From positions 1 through 17,174 of the forward strand of contig DAIRGS010000151.1 of the NCBI GenBank assembly GCA_036794395.1: a stretch of 17,174 nt of DNA, given 5' to 3'. Shown here piece after piece: positions 1 through 6,539 of the stretch. The DNA comes from DASXMX01 sp036794395 (GTDB taxonomy: Bacteria > Planctomycetota > Phycisphaerae > Tepidisphaerales > Tepidisphaeraceae). Position 1 is the stretch's first letter. Each line of letters opens with the position of its first letter. The notes beneath the pieces were generated by a model. That model ran no database searches. It was not told the DNA's origin and was given only the letters and a program-made list of their open reading frames with translations. The translations under genes were made by a program, and so were the position numbers.

Positions 1-29
1 CCTGCACGTGCAGGTCTGGAGACCTGCAC
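1..29. repeat. overlapping palindromes at the window edge
   Basis: Bases 1-14 (CCTGCACGTGCAGG) are a perfect palindrome. Bases 8-17 (GTGCAGGTCT) are the exact reverse complement of 20-29 (AGACCTGCAC) across a 2-base loop. The two dyads share bases 8-14, so only one can form at a time. This looks like the edge of an interspersed intergenic palindromic repeat cut by the window start. No gene was seen between here and base 61. Confidence 0.6.
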
Positions 30-61
30 CACAAGCGCGTGATCGTCCATGGTCATTAAGG

Positions 62-739
62 TCAAAGTACGCCGCCGCCCCTGGCGCGAAGAGCATAGTG
101 CCTCAGCTCGGCGCTCATGTCCGGCTGCTGATCAAGAAAGCTGTCCACGATCCGGGCCACTCGATCCGGGCATTCGGACTGCTCATGGCCGAGTCCGTGT
201 AAAGCACTTTCCTGACAAGCCTCAGATGGCAGCGATAGAACACTCGCCATCGCCTCCAGGAACGCGTCAGTAAACCGCGGTTCAGGCTTGCCGGGCCTCG
301 TTGAGAAGATGTCCCACCACATGTAGCAGCACATATTGAGCAGGTCGTCGCCTGTCTGATCGAGATGTCCCAGCGTGTCGCCGCATTGCTGCACAAAAAG
401 ACGTTCAAACAGCACGGGGATAGACGAGATCGTGCGATAACGAATCGACCAGGGAACGCGGGCTTCATGGAGAAACCACACGTACTCGGAGGCGCTGACA
501 CCGGCGAGGAACCATAGCCCCTCACCCACTTGGGAGCGGCTGTAGACCTGCATCAGGAATTCTGGCGCCTCGAACAGCCGAGTCATGTAGCCAAGGATCT
601 TCTGTTGTTCGTCAGCCCACGGCTCCGTGCGGTCGCCGAAATACCACTCCGGTTTCGACACCGGGTGGTCGAAGACATGTCTGACCCAAGAGTCGAACGA
701 TAGATCGCTTTCAAAATGGTTTTCGGTGCCACTTTCCAT
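62..739 (-). CDS. hypothetical protein, about 225 aa
   Basis: I do not recognise a family. The frame stays open to 814, but the first 25 codons of that longer version are proline- and glycine-rich and read through spacer-like sequence. I therefore prefer the ATG at 739 (protein begins MESGTENHFESD). No clear Shine-Dalgarno site precedes either start. The protein looks soluble: no signal peptide or hydrophobic helix is evident. It is rich in Trp and Cys around the segment NMCCYMWWDIF and has a C-terminal stretch, ALHGLGHEQSECPDRVARIVDSFL, that could be helical-repeat-like. Because it is long, acidic and ordinary in composition, I think it is a real gene. It is divergent from the SnoaL-like gene at 1001 and no operon partner is visible on its downstream side. 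Confidence 0.6.
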   Translation of the reverse strand: MESGTENHFESDLSFDSWVRHVFDHPVSKPEWYFGDRTEPWADEQQKILGYMTRLFEAPEFLMQVYSRSQVGEGLWFLAGVSASEYVWFLHEARVPWSIRYRTISSIPVLFERLFVQQCGDTLGHLDQTGDDLLNMCCYMWWDIFSTRPGKPEPRFTDAFLEAMASVLSLPSEACQESALHGLGHEQSECPDRVARIVDSFLDQQPDMSAELRHYALRARGGGVL

Positions 740-840
740 ACGGTCGGATTGTAGCAGCCATCGAGGAAGCGATCCGGGGCCGGCAGCGAGCGGGCCGAGC
801 GGGGGAAAGGGCAATCAATCGGATTTCCATAATCTTCGGC

Positions 841-879
841 TTTTATCCTCCGTGCCTCTGGGTCTCTGTTTTCCTTTCC
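841..879. repeat. interspersed repeat unit in spacer 740-1000
   Basis: The minus strand reads CAGAGACCCAGAGGCACGG followed by AGGATAAAAG. This resembles the accacagag...cacggag units seen at 6201-6291 and, inverted, at 6490-6533. I take it as a solitary copy of the same intergenic repeat family. The rest of the 740-1000 spacer is AT-richer and should hold the promoters of the two divergent genes, but I could not pick a convincing -35/-10 pair. Confidence 0.4.
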
Positions 880-1000
880 AAATCAGATTTTCTGTTCATT
901 CCCTATTAATCAAATCGTCCGCTCTTCAAGACACCCACACACTTCCGGCCTACCATTTCCCCGTTTCCAAACCCTTTATTTCAGGAAAGGATGGCCGCCT

Positions 1001-1387
1001 ATGCCTGCCACCACGCTTGAGGTCGGAAAGAAGCTCGTGGAGCTTTGTCGTCAGGGAAAGAACGTTGAAGCCGTCGAAACGCTTTACGCACCCAACATCG
1101 TCAGCATCGAAACCATATCGCATCCGGGCATGCCCGCACGCATGGAAGGCATCGAAGCGATCAAGGGTAAGAACCAGTGGTGGATTGATAATCACGAAGT
1201 CCACAGCGGCCAGGCCAACGGCCCCTGGCCCCACGGCGACAAATTCATCGTTCACTTCAACTACGACGTCACCGCCAAAGCCGGGCCGATGGCCGGCAAG
1301 CGCATGAAGATGGAAGAAGCCGCCCTCTACACCGTCAAGAACGGCAAAATCACCCAGGAAGAATTCTTCTACGATATGGGCGCTTAA
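1001..1387 (+). CDS. SnoaL-like / NTF2-fold protein
   Basis: A 128-aa soluble protein. The pattern is that of the SnoaL-like polyketide-cyclase/NTF2 superfamily: an N-terminal helix (LEVGKKLVELCRQGKNVEAV), then LYAPNIVSIETIS, a central GIEAIKGKNQWWIDNHEV helix, a strand with GDKFIVHFNYDVT, and the closing strands MEEAALYTVKNGKITQEEFFYD. Its length matches a single-domain member. The family covers small cyclases, isomerases and ligand-binding proteins, so the reaction cannot be assigned. The start is supported by AGGAAAGG at 983-990, 10 bases before the ATG. The gene stands alone and is closed by a strong terminator. Confidence 0.9.
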   Translation: MPATTLEVGKKLVELCRQGKNVEAVETLYAPNIVSIETISHPGMPARMEGIEAIKGKNQWWIDNHEVHSGQANGPWPHGDKFIVHFNYDVTAKAGPMAGKRMKMEEAALYTVKNGKITQEEFFYDMGA

Positions 1388-1407
1388 TTCCCTACACTCG
1401 ATCCAAC

Positions 1408-1445
1408 GTTTCCTCCCGCCCGCGCAGGCGGGAGGAGACATTTTT
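1408..1445 (+). terminator. intrinsic terminator of the SnoaL-like gene
   Basis: The arms GTTTCCTCCCGCC (1408-1420) and GGCGGGAGGAGAC (1427-1439) form a 13-bp stem with one G-T wobble and a 6-base loop. The stem is followed directly by ATTTTT (1440-1445). It starts about 20 bases after the stop codon at 1385-1387. Confidence 0.9.
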
Positions 1446-1880
1446 GTATCACCCAGTTTTACGCATCCTTCAATTTATTCCTGAGACAATGCTCGCCATC
1501 CTCCCGGATGGCCCCGCGTCCTACTCGAGGCCGCCCTCACCCACTCCAGTCTCCTGCAGAAGACGACACCCTCGTCGTCGCCTCCCTATCCCTATCCATA
1601 GTCCCGCCCGCCGATGGCCAATGAAGCGGAGCCAGGCATGAGGCGCGAGTCAACATCGGCATGCGTCGTTATCGCAACCGTGGCCCTCCGTCTCGGCTTC
1701 CACGACATTTAAACCTCCCGCGAGCATTTGGCCCGTTACGAATGGAGCACCATTCGGTCATGCTGTGAGTATGGCTCGGGACGAACTTTTCGTTGCCCGC
1801 CGCGCCGGTTCAATCAGAAAGGTTTCCCATGATCCTGACCACCGCCTCCACAATCGCCTCATCTTTTCTGGCCGATACTG
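1446..1880. other. spacer without an intact gene
   Basis: No reading frame here has protein-like composition. The short open frames are Pro/Arg/Ser-rich and look like noise. A small hairpin (CGAATGG 1739-1745 with CCATTCG 1750-1756) is present. An ATG at 1830 opens a 36-codon frame ending at 1940 that overlaps the fragment described next. It may be the shifted 5' part of the same decayed gene. Confidence 0.5.
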
Positions 1881-2141
1881 TTGTCGTCGACAATGGCCGG
1901 ACCATGGGCATCATCGCCTGGCTGGCGTACCGACCAATATGATGTGCTCGTCACTCACAATGGGATAACGACAAATCTAGCCACCGGAGCCATTACCGGC
2001 ACCAATAGCAGCCGGACGACCCCCGTCAGTATCAACCTCCCAATCAACGTCGTCGTGGGCGACACGGTGGAATTGCTGCTCACGAAGACGTCGACTTTCG
2101 GGAGCTTTGTCGGGACTGATCTGACTATCAGGGGCGGGTAG
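1881..2141 (+). pseudogene. remnant of a secreted (PEP-CTERM-type) protein gene
   Basis: The stretch DQYDVLVTHNGITTNLATG, then TTPVSINLPINVVVGDTVELLL and GSFVGTDLTIRGG, reads as beta-strand-rich extracellular protein. From memory it recalls the last part of PEP-CTERM-type secreted proteins. Upstream, the frame (TTG start at 1881) has no signal peptide and no sensible N-terminus. A better-looking start lies in another frame at 1830, which suggests a frameshift. The frame stops at 2139-2141, just where the NHL fragment begins. I therefore treat it as a decayed gene fragment. It could instead be a short real protein, but I think that is less likely. Confidence 0.45.
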
Positions 2142-2430
2142 ACATAACGCAAATTCGCTTGATACAGCCAATAACATCGTCGAATTCGCCAATACCGGCG
2201 GAACACTCTCGGGCACCGGCACCGTCTTCGCTAACCTTGGACAGAACACCAATCCGATCGGCCTGGTATTCGACAGCGCGGGTAATCTCTACGTCGCCGA
2301 GGCCCTTAACCACAGCATCATTAAATTTGCCGCCACGGGCGGAGTGCTGTCGTCGACGCCCACAGTTTTCGCTTCGGGCGTTGCTATCCAGGGGCCTGAA
2401 CTCCTGACCATCCACACCGTGACGATCTAA
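2125..2430 (+). pseudogene. NHL-repeat propeller fragment
   Basis: From 2125 to the TAA at 2428-2430 the frame encodes recognisable NHL-type repeat text: DTANNIVEFANTGGTLSG, then NPIGLVFDSAGNLYVAEALN, HSIIKFAATGG and a short tail ending LLTIHTVTI. The GLVFDSAGNLYVAxxxNxxIxKF pattern is typical of extracellular NHL beta-propellers. Only about two blades remain. The first is broken: the expected NLYVA before DTANN is replaced by unrelated sequence. There is no start codon or signal peptide. It overlaps the end of the previous fragment by 17 bases in a different frame, as if a deletion had joined two old genes. Confidence 0.6.
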
Positions 2431-2480
2431 GTAGGAAGGACGAAAGACTCATGCAACCAGTCCTTCGGGCACCTTAACGC

Positions 2481-2507
2481 GAGAATCGAGTGAAATGCTC
2501 GATTCTC
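2481..2507. repeat. 10-bp perfect hairpin
   Basis: GAGAATCGAG (2481-2490) pairs perfectly with CTCGATTCTC (2498-2507) across the loop TGAAATG. There is no T-run on either side, so it is not a canonical intrinsic terminator. It may still end transcription or be part of the surrounding repeat. Confidence 0.6.
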
Positions 2508-2519
2508 TGAATAAAACGC

Positions 2520-2540
2520 GTGTCGGACAGTGTCTGACAC
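2520..2540. repeat. GTGTC...GACAC hairpin
   Basis: GTGTCGGAC (2520-2528) pairs with GTCTGACAC (2532-2540), nine pairs including one G-T, across a 3-base loop. This GTGTC-rich dyad resembles widespread REP-like intergenic palindromes. It is inside the 2427-2578 block. Confidence 0.5.
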
Positions 2541-2610
2541 CGGATTGACTGCATGATTCATTATGCGTTCCTACTTAGCTCCGGAATCGCAGAGCATCAT
2601 ATATCACCGG

Positions 2611-2632
2611 CTTAGACACAGCTGTGTCTAAG
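2611..2632. repeat. 22-bp perfect palindrome
   Basis: The half-site CTTAGACACAG (2611-2621) is followed immediately by its exact reverse complement, with no spacer. It begins 51 bases beyond the stop codon of the minus-strand glycosyltransferase gene. It could act as the 3' hairpin of that transcript or as a protein-binding dyad. There is no following T-run to make it a standard terminator. Confidence 0.6.
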
Positions 2633-2683
2633 CCTGGACCCGGCGGCCGGCTCGGCAGCAGCCCCGATTCCCTAATCCCGCCT

Positions 2684-4381
2684 CTATCGTTTTCCGGTGT
2701 TATTTGCTGCTTGACCGCCGGTACCGTGGGATGGTCGCACCCAGGCGTCGGCAAATTCGCGTCGTTTACCGCCGGTGGAAACAGGTAGTTGAATGTGCTG
2801 GTAACCACGGGTCTGGGCGATGGCTTGGAATTGATGCTCAATAGGGGCATCCGCTCCGCGGACGATCAAAACGCTGCCGGGTGAATCCTCGTCGAACACC
2901 GCATTGAAATCCGCCAGACCAGGCATCAGATACTTCGACCGCTGTGCCGCGGTCATCAAATCCGCCACGCGCGGCGCGAACCGGCCCACCGCAAAACGCG
3001 GATCAATCTCCAGCCCACCTTCGAGAGGGAAAATGGGCTCGATTGTCAGGACCAGGCCCGGCGGCAATCGGCTCGATATGTCAACGCCCTGCTGATGAAC
3101 TTGCAATGGAACCCATGTTTTTGGGAAGGGCAGCATGATGATGTGCCGATACGCCGACGCTCCAAAAATAACGGAGAACAGCCACACCCCGATTGGGATC
3201 CGCCAGATCGCGGCGTTTTCGCGAAAGCGTGGTAAGCCGGGCAGGCCCCACGCGATCCCCAGAAACATGAATGGCGTCGCGGCGTAGAAATATTGAATGT
3301 AGGGCGGGGCCGGCATGAATGCGGCCCCCACCAGCAATAGCACCACGGCAGTCAGCGCCAGCAGTTCCCGCGTCGCCCGCTCATTCCACGACGCGCGTCT
3401 TAGACGTGCCACCATCAGCGCCGCGAAGGCCAGTGTTGCGACGCCGGTCGTGGGGAAGGTGATCCACGTCTTCAGGTAAAAACCAAGGATTGACCAAAAC
3501 GTAAATTGCCGGTCGGGCTCGCGGATGGAGTGGATTGCGGTATTGAGCCTGGGGTAAAGAAAATTGCCAAAGAAGGCGCTGTCCCATGCCTTGGACCACA
3601 CCCAGAGGCTGGGCAGTGCCGCCAATGCAAAGCCGCCGCAGAATGCCCCTGCCAACGCCACGCGACGGCGACCCGTCGTCTGCGGAAACAGAAGGATCAG
3701 CAATCCCATCGGCCCCACGATTGGCAGGAATGTCAGGCGCGATGTAGCGGACACTCCCGCCAGAAAGCCTGAGAGTGCGACCAGTGCCGCCGCATTCTTC
3801 GCGCGCATCCCCCGATGAAGCGTGACAAATGACAACAGGGCCATCAGCATCGGAAAATCATGGTTCCAGGATAGAGCTGCGGCTTTGGTGAAGAACTGAT
3901 TGGTTAGAAACAGCAGCCCGATGGCGCAGGCAAACAGCAACTGCCTTCGCCGGAACACTTCTCCCGCACGGTAGGCGACTGCGAAGATGGTTGTCGCAAC
4001 ACCCGCGGCGCAGATGGCTTGGAATGTCCGCGCCGCCATCACGAGGTGACTAAACACGCGGAACAGCGCCGCGTAAATCAGCACCTCGGTGGGCAAGTGG
4101 TTGTAGTGGTAATCGCGGTAGGGCAGGATGCCATGCCGGGCCAGCAACACGCCGCTGGCGATGAAGCCGTGTTCATCAACGTCCAGGTCTTTGCCAATAC
4201 TCATGGAAAACACGAGCACCAGCGCCAGCCCGAAAAAAACGACGGTTGGCCACATCGCGGATAACGACGCCGCCCCCTCAGTCTGGGACGGCTCCTGCCT
4301 GTCCGCACGATATCCTTCAGCAGCGATCGACATAGAGTTGAGAGTGCAACTTGCGCGGCGGGCCTTTCGGCTATGGGCCAT
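2684..4381 (-). CDS. GT-C-type membrane glycosyltransferase (GT39/PMT-like)
   Basis: About 565 aa, with many hydrophobic helices from residue 45 (WPTVVFFGLALVLVFSMSI) to roughly residue 420, then a soluble C-terminal part. The first loop carries DVDEHGF (residues 68-74 counted from a GTG at 4384), the acidic motif expected in GT-C enzymes that use polyprenyl-phosphate sugars. YRDYHYNHLP (89-98) follows, matching the YRDxxxNHPP-like motif of this family. The likely role is transfer of a sugar from a lipid carrier on the outer face of the membrane. Donor and acceptor cannot be read. GTG 4384, ATG 4381 and ATG 4333 are all possible starts, and none has a clear Shine-Dalgarno site. It is the last of three same-strand genes separated by long repeat-containing spacers, so it is probably transcribed alone. 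Confidence 0.85.
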   Translation of the reverse strand: MAHSRKARRASCTLNSMSIAAEGYRADRQEPSQTEGAASLSAMWPTVVFFGLALVLVFSMSIGKDLDVDEHGFIASGVLLARHGILPYRDYHYNHLPTEVLIYAALFRVFSHLVMAARTFQAICAAGVATTIFAVAYRAGEVFRRRQLLFACAIGLLFLTNQFFTKAAALSWNHDFPMLMALLSFVTLHRGMRAKNAAALVALSGFLAGVSATSRLTFLPIVGPMGLLILLFPQTTGRRRVALAGAFCGGFALAALPSLWVWSKAWDSAFFGNFLYPRLNTAIHSIREPDRQFTFWSILGFYLKTWITFPTTGVATLAFAALMVARLRRASWNERATRELLALTAVVLLLVGAAFMPAPPYIQYFYAATPFMFLGIAWGLPGLPRFRENAAIWRIPIGVWLFSVIFGASAYRHIIMLPFPKTWVPLQVHQQGVDISSRLPPGLVLTIEPIFPLEGGLEIDPRFAVGRFAPRVADLMTAAQRSKYLMPGLADFNAVFDEDSPGSVLIVRGADAPIEHQFQAIAQTRGYQHIQLPVSTGGKRREFADAWVRPSHGTGGQAANNTGKR

Positions 4382-4384
4382 CAC

Positions 4385-4736
4385 GATCGGTCAGCACCCA
4401 TCGCGCAGTGCCTGCAACATACCGGCGGAACTATCGCCAATCCAGCCGTCATATTTCGTTCATTTACCAACCTGTTGATCGCGATCTAACGACGATGCTC
4501 GCAATCATGGGGCAGCCTGAAGGAAAACGCGGCGGTCATCGCGGCCCAGACGCACCAGCAGATTGATGCCCAGAATCTGCGCTTTGCCGCCCCAGCAGAG
4601 AGCGCACTGACGATCCTTCCGATCACGACGTATACCAGGAACTTCCCAACAGCCCAGCGCGTGTTGGATACATTCGAATGACGAAGCCCCAGTCTGCCGC
4701 AAAGTGAACGCACCAAAGCTTTCACTATTTTCATGA
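4385..4736. other. spacer without a recognisable gene
   Basis: No intact gene is visible between the glycosyltransferase start and the long inverted repeat. On the plus strand, 4490-4678 is open without a start codon and reads protein-like in places (KENAAVIAAQTHQQIDAQ, then ALTILPITTYTRNF). It might be a worn gene fragment, but I recognise no family and cannot exclude chance. The promoter of the minus-strand glycosyltransferase should lie here but was not resolved. Confidence 0.4.
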
Positions 4737-4826
4737 CATTGGCGGCCCGTTTCGCCGCGACTCGAAGAGGAGCGATTTTCTCCCGCCAATGCAGAAAATC
4801 GCTCCTCTTCGAGTCGCGGCGAAACG
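4737..4826. repeat. 34-bp perfect inverted repeat with interlocked 9-bp complement
   Basis: Bases 4748-4781 are the exact reverse complement of 4793-4826, with an 11-base loop. The arm begins CGTTTCGCCGCGACTCGAAG. In addition, CATTGGCGG (4737-4745), just outside the left arm, is the exact complement of CCGCCAATG (4783-4791) in the loop, giving an a-B-a'-B' order. The repeat lies 44 bases past the stop of the minus-strand PQQ propeller gene, so it may act as its 3' hairpin. No T-run follows. Confidence 0.85.
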
Positions 4827-4869
4827 AAGGTCTGTCAGCATCTTTGACACCGCCAGTGACTAAGTGTGA

Positions 4870-6135
4870 TCACGGCATCAACTTCACGCACTTCAATTCA
4901 TGCTCATCGCGGAGGTAGAGGTTTCCGTTGGAGTAGGCGGGGTTGCACCAGTTTTTGGCGCAGACGGGGGTGCGGCTGATTTGTTTGAAGCCGGTGGGAT
5001 TGGCGGGGAAGAGAATGAGTTCGCCGGAGTCGATGAGGGCGAGGATGTTGTTGTTCATGACCAGCATGCCGGCGTGGCTGGTGAGGGCTGAGCCGGTGGC
5101 GAAGAAGCCTTCCTGGGACCATAGCTGCTTGCCGGTTGGGATATCGACGCAGACGAGGTTTTTGGCGGGGCCCAGGACGTAAAGGGACTGGCCCACCGCG
5201 ACGGGGCAGGAGAAATTGGTGGCGGAATCTTTTTGGGCCCAGGCGCGCTCGGCTTTGAAACCTTCGCCTTCGTGGGAGACTTTGATGCCGATCAATCCAG
5301 CCTGGAACGACGAGACGACAACCATGTCGCCCGCCGCCACCGGCGTCATGGCATGACGCCCGAAATCGGTCTTAACATCGACGCGCCAAAGAAATTTTCC
5401 GTCTTTGGGATCAAGCGCCATCACGTCTTTGGCCATGAAGCAGATCAATTGGCGCGTGCCGGCCACTGTTGCAATCATCGGGGCGGAGTAAGCAGGCATT
5501 TCGTCCTGGGATTTCCACAGGATTTCGCCGGTCTTTTTATTGAAGCAGACGACCGCCGCGTCTTTGCCACCGGCCAGGGCGATGAGGTGTTCGCCATCGA
5601 GGATGGGCGGGCCGTCATAGCCATGGCGGGATGAGCCCATCGCCTTGCCTTTTTCGCCGATGTAGGTTGCGCCCAGGTCTTTGACGTAGTTGGTTGCCCA
5701 GACTTCCTTGCCGTCCGCGAGGTTGAAGCATCGCAACTGTGAGCGGGCGGATTGGGCGTAAACGCGCTGGCCATCGCTCACCGGCGTGCTGCGCGGGCCG
5801 GGCTTGGTTTGGGAGTCTTTATGCAGGTCGTCGACCTCGGCGTGCCAGAGTTCCTTGCCGGTGGCGGCTTCGGAAACGTGGAGCATTTCTTTGCCATCGA
5901 CGGCGTCTTCATAAATCACTTTGTCGCCAGTGACGATTGGGGAAGAGACGCCCTCGCCGAGGGGGACGTGCCAGAGGACCTCAGGGGACGCCGGGAGGGA
6001 AGACGGCATCGGCACGTTCGCCGGGATATGCCCATCGCGCTCCGGGCCGCGCCACTGCGGCCAATCGCCGGCCTGCACGGGGAGGAAGAACATCAATGAT
6101 AAGGCAACCGCACAGCCCGCTAAGGTTCGGCTCAT
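4870..6135 (-). CDS. secreted PQQ-like beta-propeller protein
   Basis: A 421-aa protein with a signal peptide (MSRTLAGCAVALSLMFFLPV, cleavage probably after QA at 22) followed by DWPQWRGPERDG (24-35). That opening is typical of the many exported PQQ-repeat/BamB-like propellers of planctomycetes. Five blade motifs of the form xxxGKxLW are visible: ATGKELW (about 91), ADGKEVW (140), KTGEILW (201), KDGKFLW (244) and PTGKQLW (333). The blades probably form an eight-bladed propeller without bound PQQ. No enzyme active site is apparent, so binding, assembly or surface roles are as likely as catalysis. The ATG at 6135 gives a complete signal peptide. A 57-bp repeat also found upstream of the FG-GAP gene lies 81-137 bases before the start. 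Confidence 0.9.
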   Translation of the reverse strand: MSRTLAGCAVALSLMFFLPVQAGDWPQWRGPERDGHIPANVPMPSSLPASPEVLWHVPLGEGVSSPIVTGDKVIYEDAVDGKEMLHVSEAATGKELWHAEVDDLHKDSQTKPGPRSTPVSDGQRVYAQSARSQLRCFNLADGKEVWATNYVKDLGATYIGEKGKAMGSSRHGYDGPPILDGEHLIALAGGKDAAVVCFNKKTGEILWKSQDEMPAYSAPMIATVAGTRQLICFMAKDVMALDPKDGKFLWRVDVKTDFGRHAMTPVAAGDMVVVSSFQAGLIGIKVSHEGEGFKAERAWAQKDSATNFSCPVAVGQSLYVLGPAKNLVCVDIPTGKQLWSQEGFFATGSALTSHAGMLVMNNNILALIDSGELILFPANPTGFKQISRTPVCAKNWCNPAYSNGNLYLRDEHELKCVKLMP

Positions 6136-6200
6136 GCTATCAGTACATCCCGATGCGCCAGACGTGGTGGGGGGGCACTTGCGGCGGGGAAAGAGGGGTG

Positions 6201-6291
6201 CACCACAGAGTCACGGCCTTCGGCTCGACTCGACCGAGCTCGTCGCGGGCTGAGGCTCAGGCTCGAAGAGAGGGCACGGAGAAGAAATTCA
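6201..6291 (+). repeat. accacagag...cacggag repeat unit, split by the 57-bp repeat
   Basis: CACCACAGAGTCACGG at the left and GGCACGGAGAAGAAATTCAG at the right read as two halves of one interspersed unit. The 57-bp sequence at 6216-6272 sits between them. A similar unit lies in inverted orientation at 6490-6533. Together these bound the two inverted repeats at 6294-6382 and 6420-6481. Confidence 0.5.
6216..6272 (+). repeat. 57-bp exact direct repeat, copy 1
   Basis: Begins GCCTTCGGCTCGACTCGACC and ends GGCTCGAAGAGAG. It is identical over all 57 bases to 13831-13887. The flanks differ completely. The match ends at base 6215 on the left (G versus T) and at 6273 on the right (G versus C). Confidence 0.95.
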
Positions 6292-6293
6292 GG

Positions 6294-6382
6294 TTGAACC
6301 ACGGATAGCACGGATGGGCACGGATGAATGCCGGTTTTTTTGTTTGACCCTATCCGTGGTATCCGTGGAATCCGTGGTTCAA
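6294..6382. repeat. inverted repeat made of CACGGAT tandem units
   Basis: The left arm (6294-6325) starts TTGAACCACGGATAGCACGG and holds three CACGGAT units. The right arm (6352-6382) holds three ATCCGTG units and ends GGTTCAA. The arms pair with a few mismatches and a 1-base length difference. The 26-base interval includes a run of seven T (6335-6341). This looks like a widespread intergenic repeat type; a large hairpin could form on either strand. Confidence 0.8.
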
Positions 6383-6419
6383 TTCCTTTGAGGGGAAACG
6401 CGGAGTTGGCAGAAATGAT

Positions 6420-6481
6420 CCAAAGATTTCACAGATTAAAATGCAATGTGATCACATGCATTTAATCTGTGCAATCTGTGG
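6420..6481. repeat. inverted repeat centred on ATGTGATCACAT
   Basis: The arms 6420-6445 (CCAAAGATTTCACAGATT, then AAAATGCA) and 6457-6481 (TGCATTTAATCTGTG, then CAATCTGTGG) pair with a one-base bulge and few mismatches. They surround the perfect 12-bp palindrome ATGTGATCACAT (6446-6457). It is a CACAGATT-type interspersed repeat next to the CACGGAT type. Confidence 0.75.
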
Positions 6482-6489
6482 ATTATTCT

Positions 6490-6533
6490 CTTCTGTATTT
6501 CTCCGCGTCCTCGGCGGCTCCGCGGTGAATTCA
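6490..6533 (-). repeat. inverted copy of the cacagag/cacggag unit
   Basis: Read on the minus strand it begins CACCGCGGAGCCGCCGAGG and continues ACGCGGAGAAATACAG. This is similar to the unit at 6201-6291 once the 57-bp insertion is removed. It sits directly after the stop of the squalene-cyclase-like gene. Confidence 0.5.
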
Positions 6534-6539
6534 TCTAAG

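Larger units (their letters stand above)
2427..2578. repeat. palindromic block bounded by an 11-bp inverted repeat
   Basis: CTAAGTAGGAA (2427-2437) is the exact reverse complement of TTCCTACTTAG (2568-2578). Inside are three further dyads: GAAGGAC/GTCCTTC (2435-2441 with 2460-2466), the 10-bp hairpin at 2481-2507 and the hairpin at 2520-2540. The left end contains the TAA stop of the NHL fragment. The layout resembles a small REP- or MITE-like non-coding element. No target-site duplication was identified. Confidence 0.5.

Noticed and set aside
627..1307. 226-codon plus-strand frame
   Set aside because: It crosses the spacer and overlaps two better-supported genes. The translation is low-complexity, rich in Ser/Thr/Pro, without a domain.
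950..1441. 163-codon minus-strand frame
   Set aside because: Antisense to the SnoaL-like gene, which has a ribosome site, a family pattern and a terminator. The antisense frame runs into that terminator sequence.
4490..4678. Open plus-strand stretch resembling a protein fragment
   Set aside because: It has no start codon and no recognised family. It is only noted in the spacer entry because chance openness over 63 codons in GC-rich DNA is common.
6446..6457. ATGTGATCACAT as a CRP-type operator
   Set aside because: The half-sites TGTGA and TCACA abut without the usual 6-base spacer, and the dyad is the centre of a larger repeat rather than in a promoter.
6294..6481. Tandem CACGGAT / CACAGATT units as a CRISPR array
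   Set aside because: The repeated units are only 7-8 bases, the spacers are 2-4 bases, and the arms are inverted. There are no cas genes.
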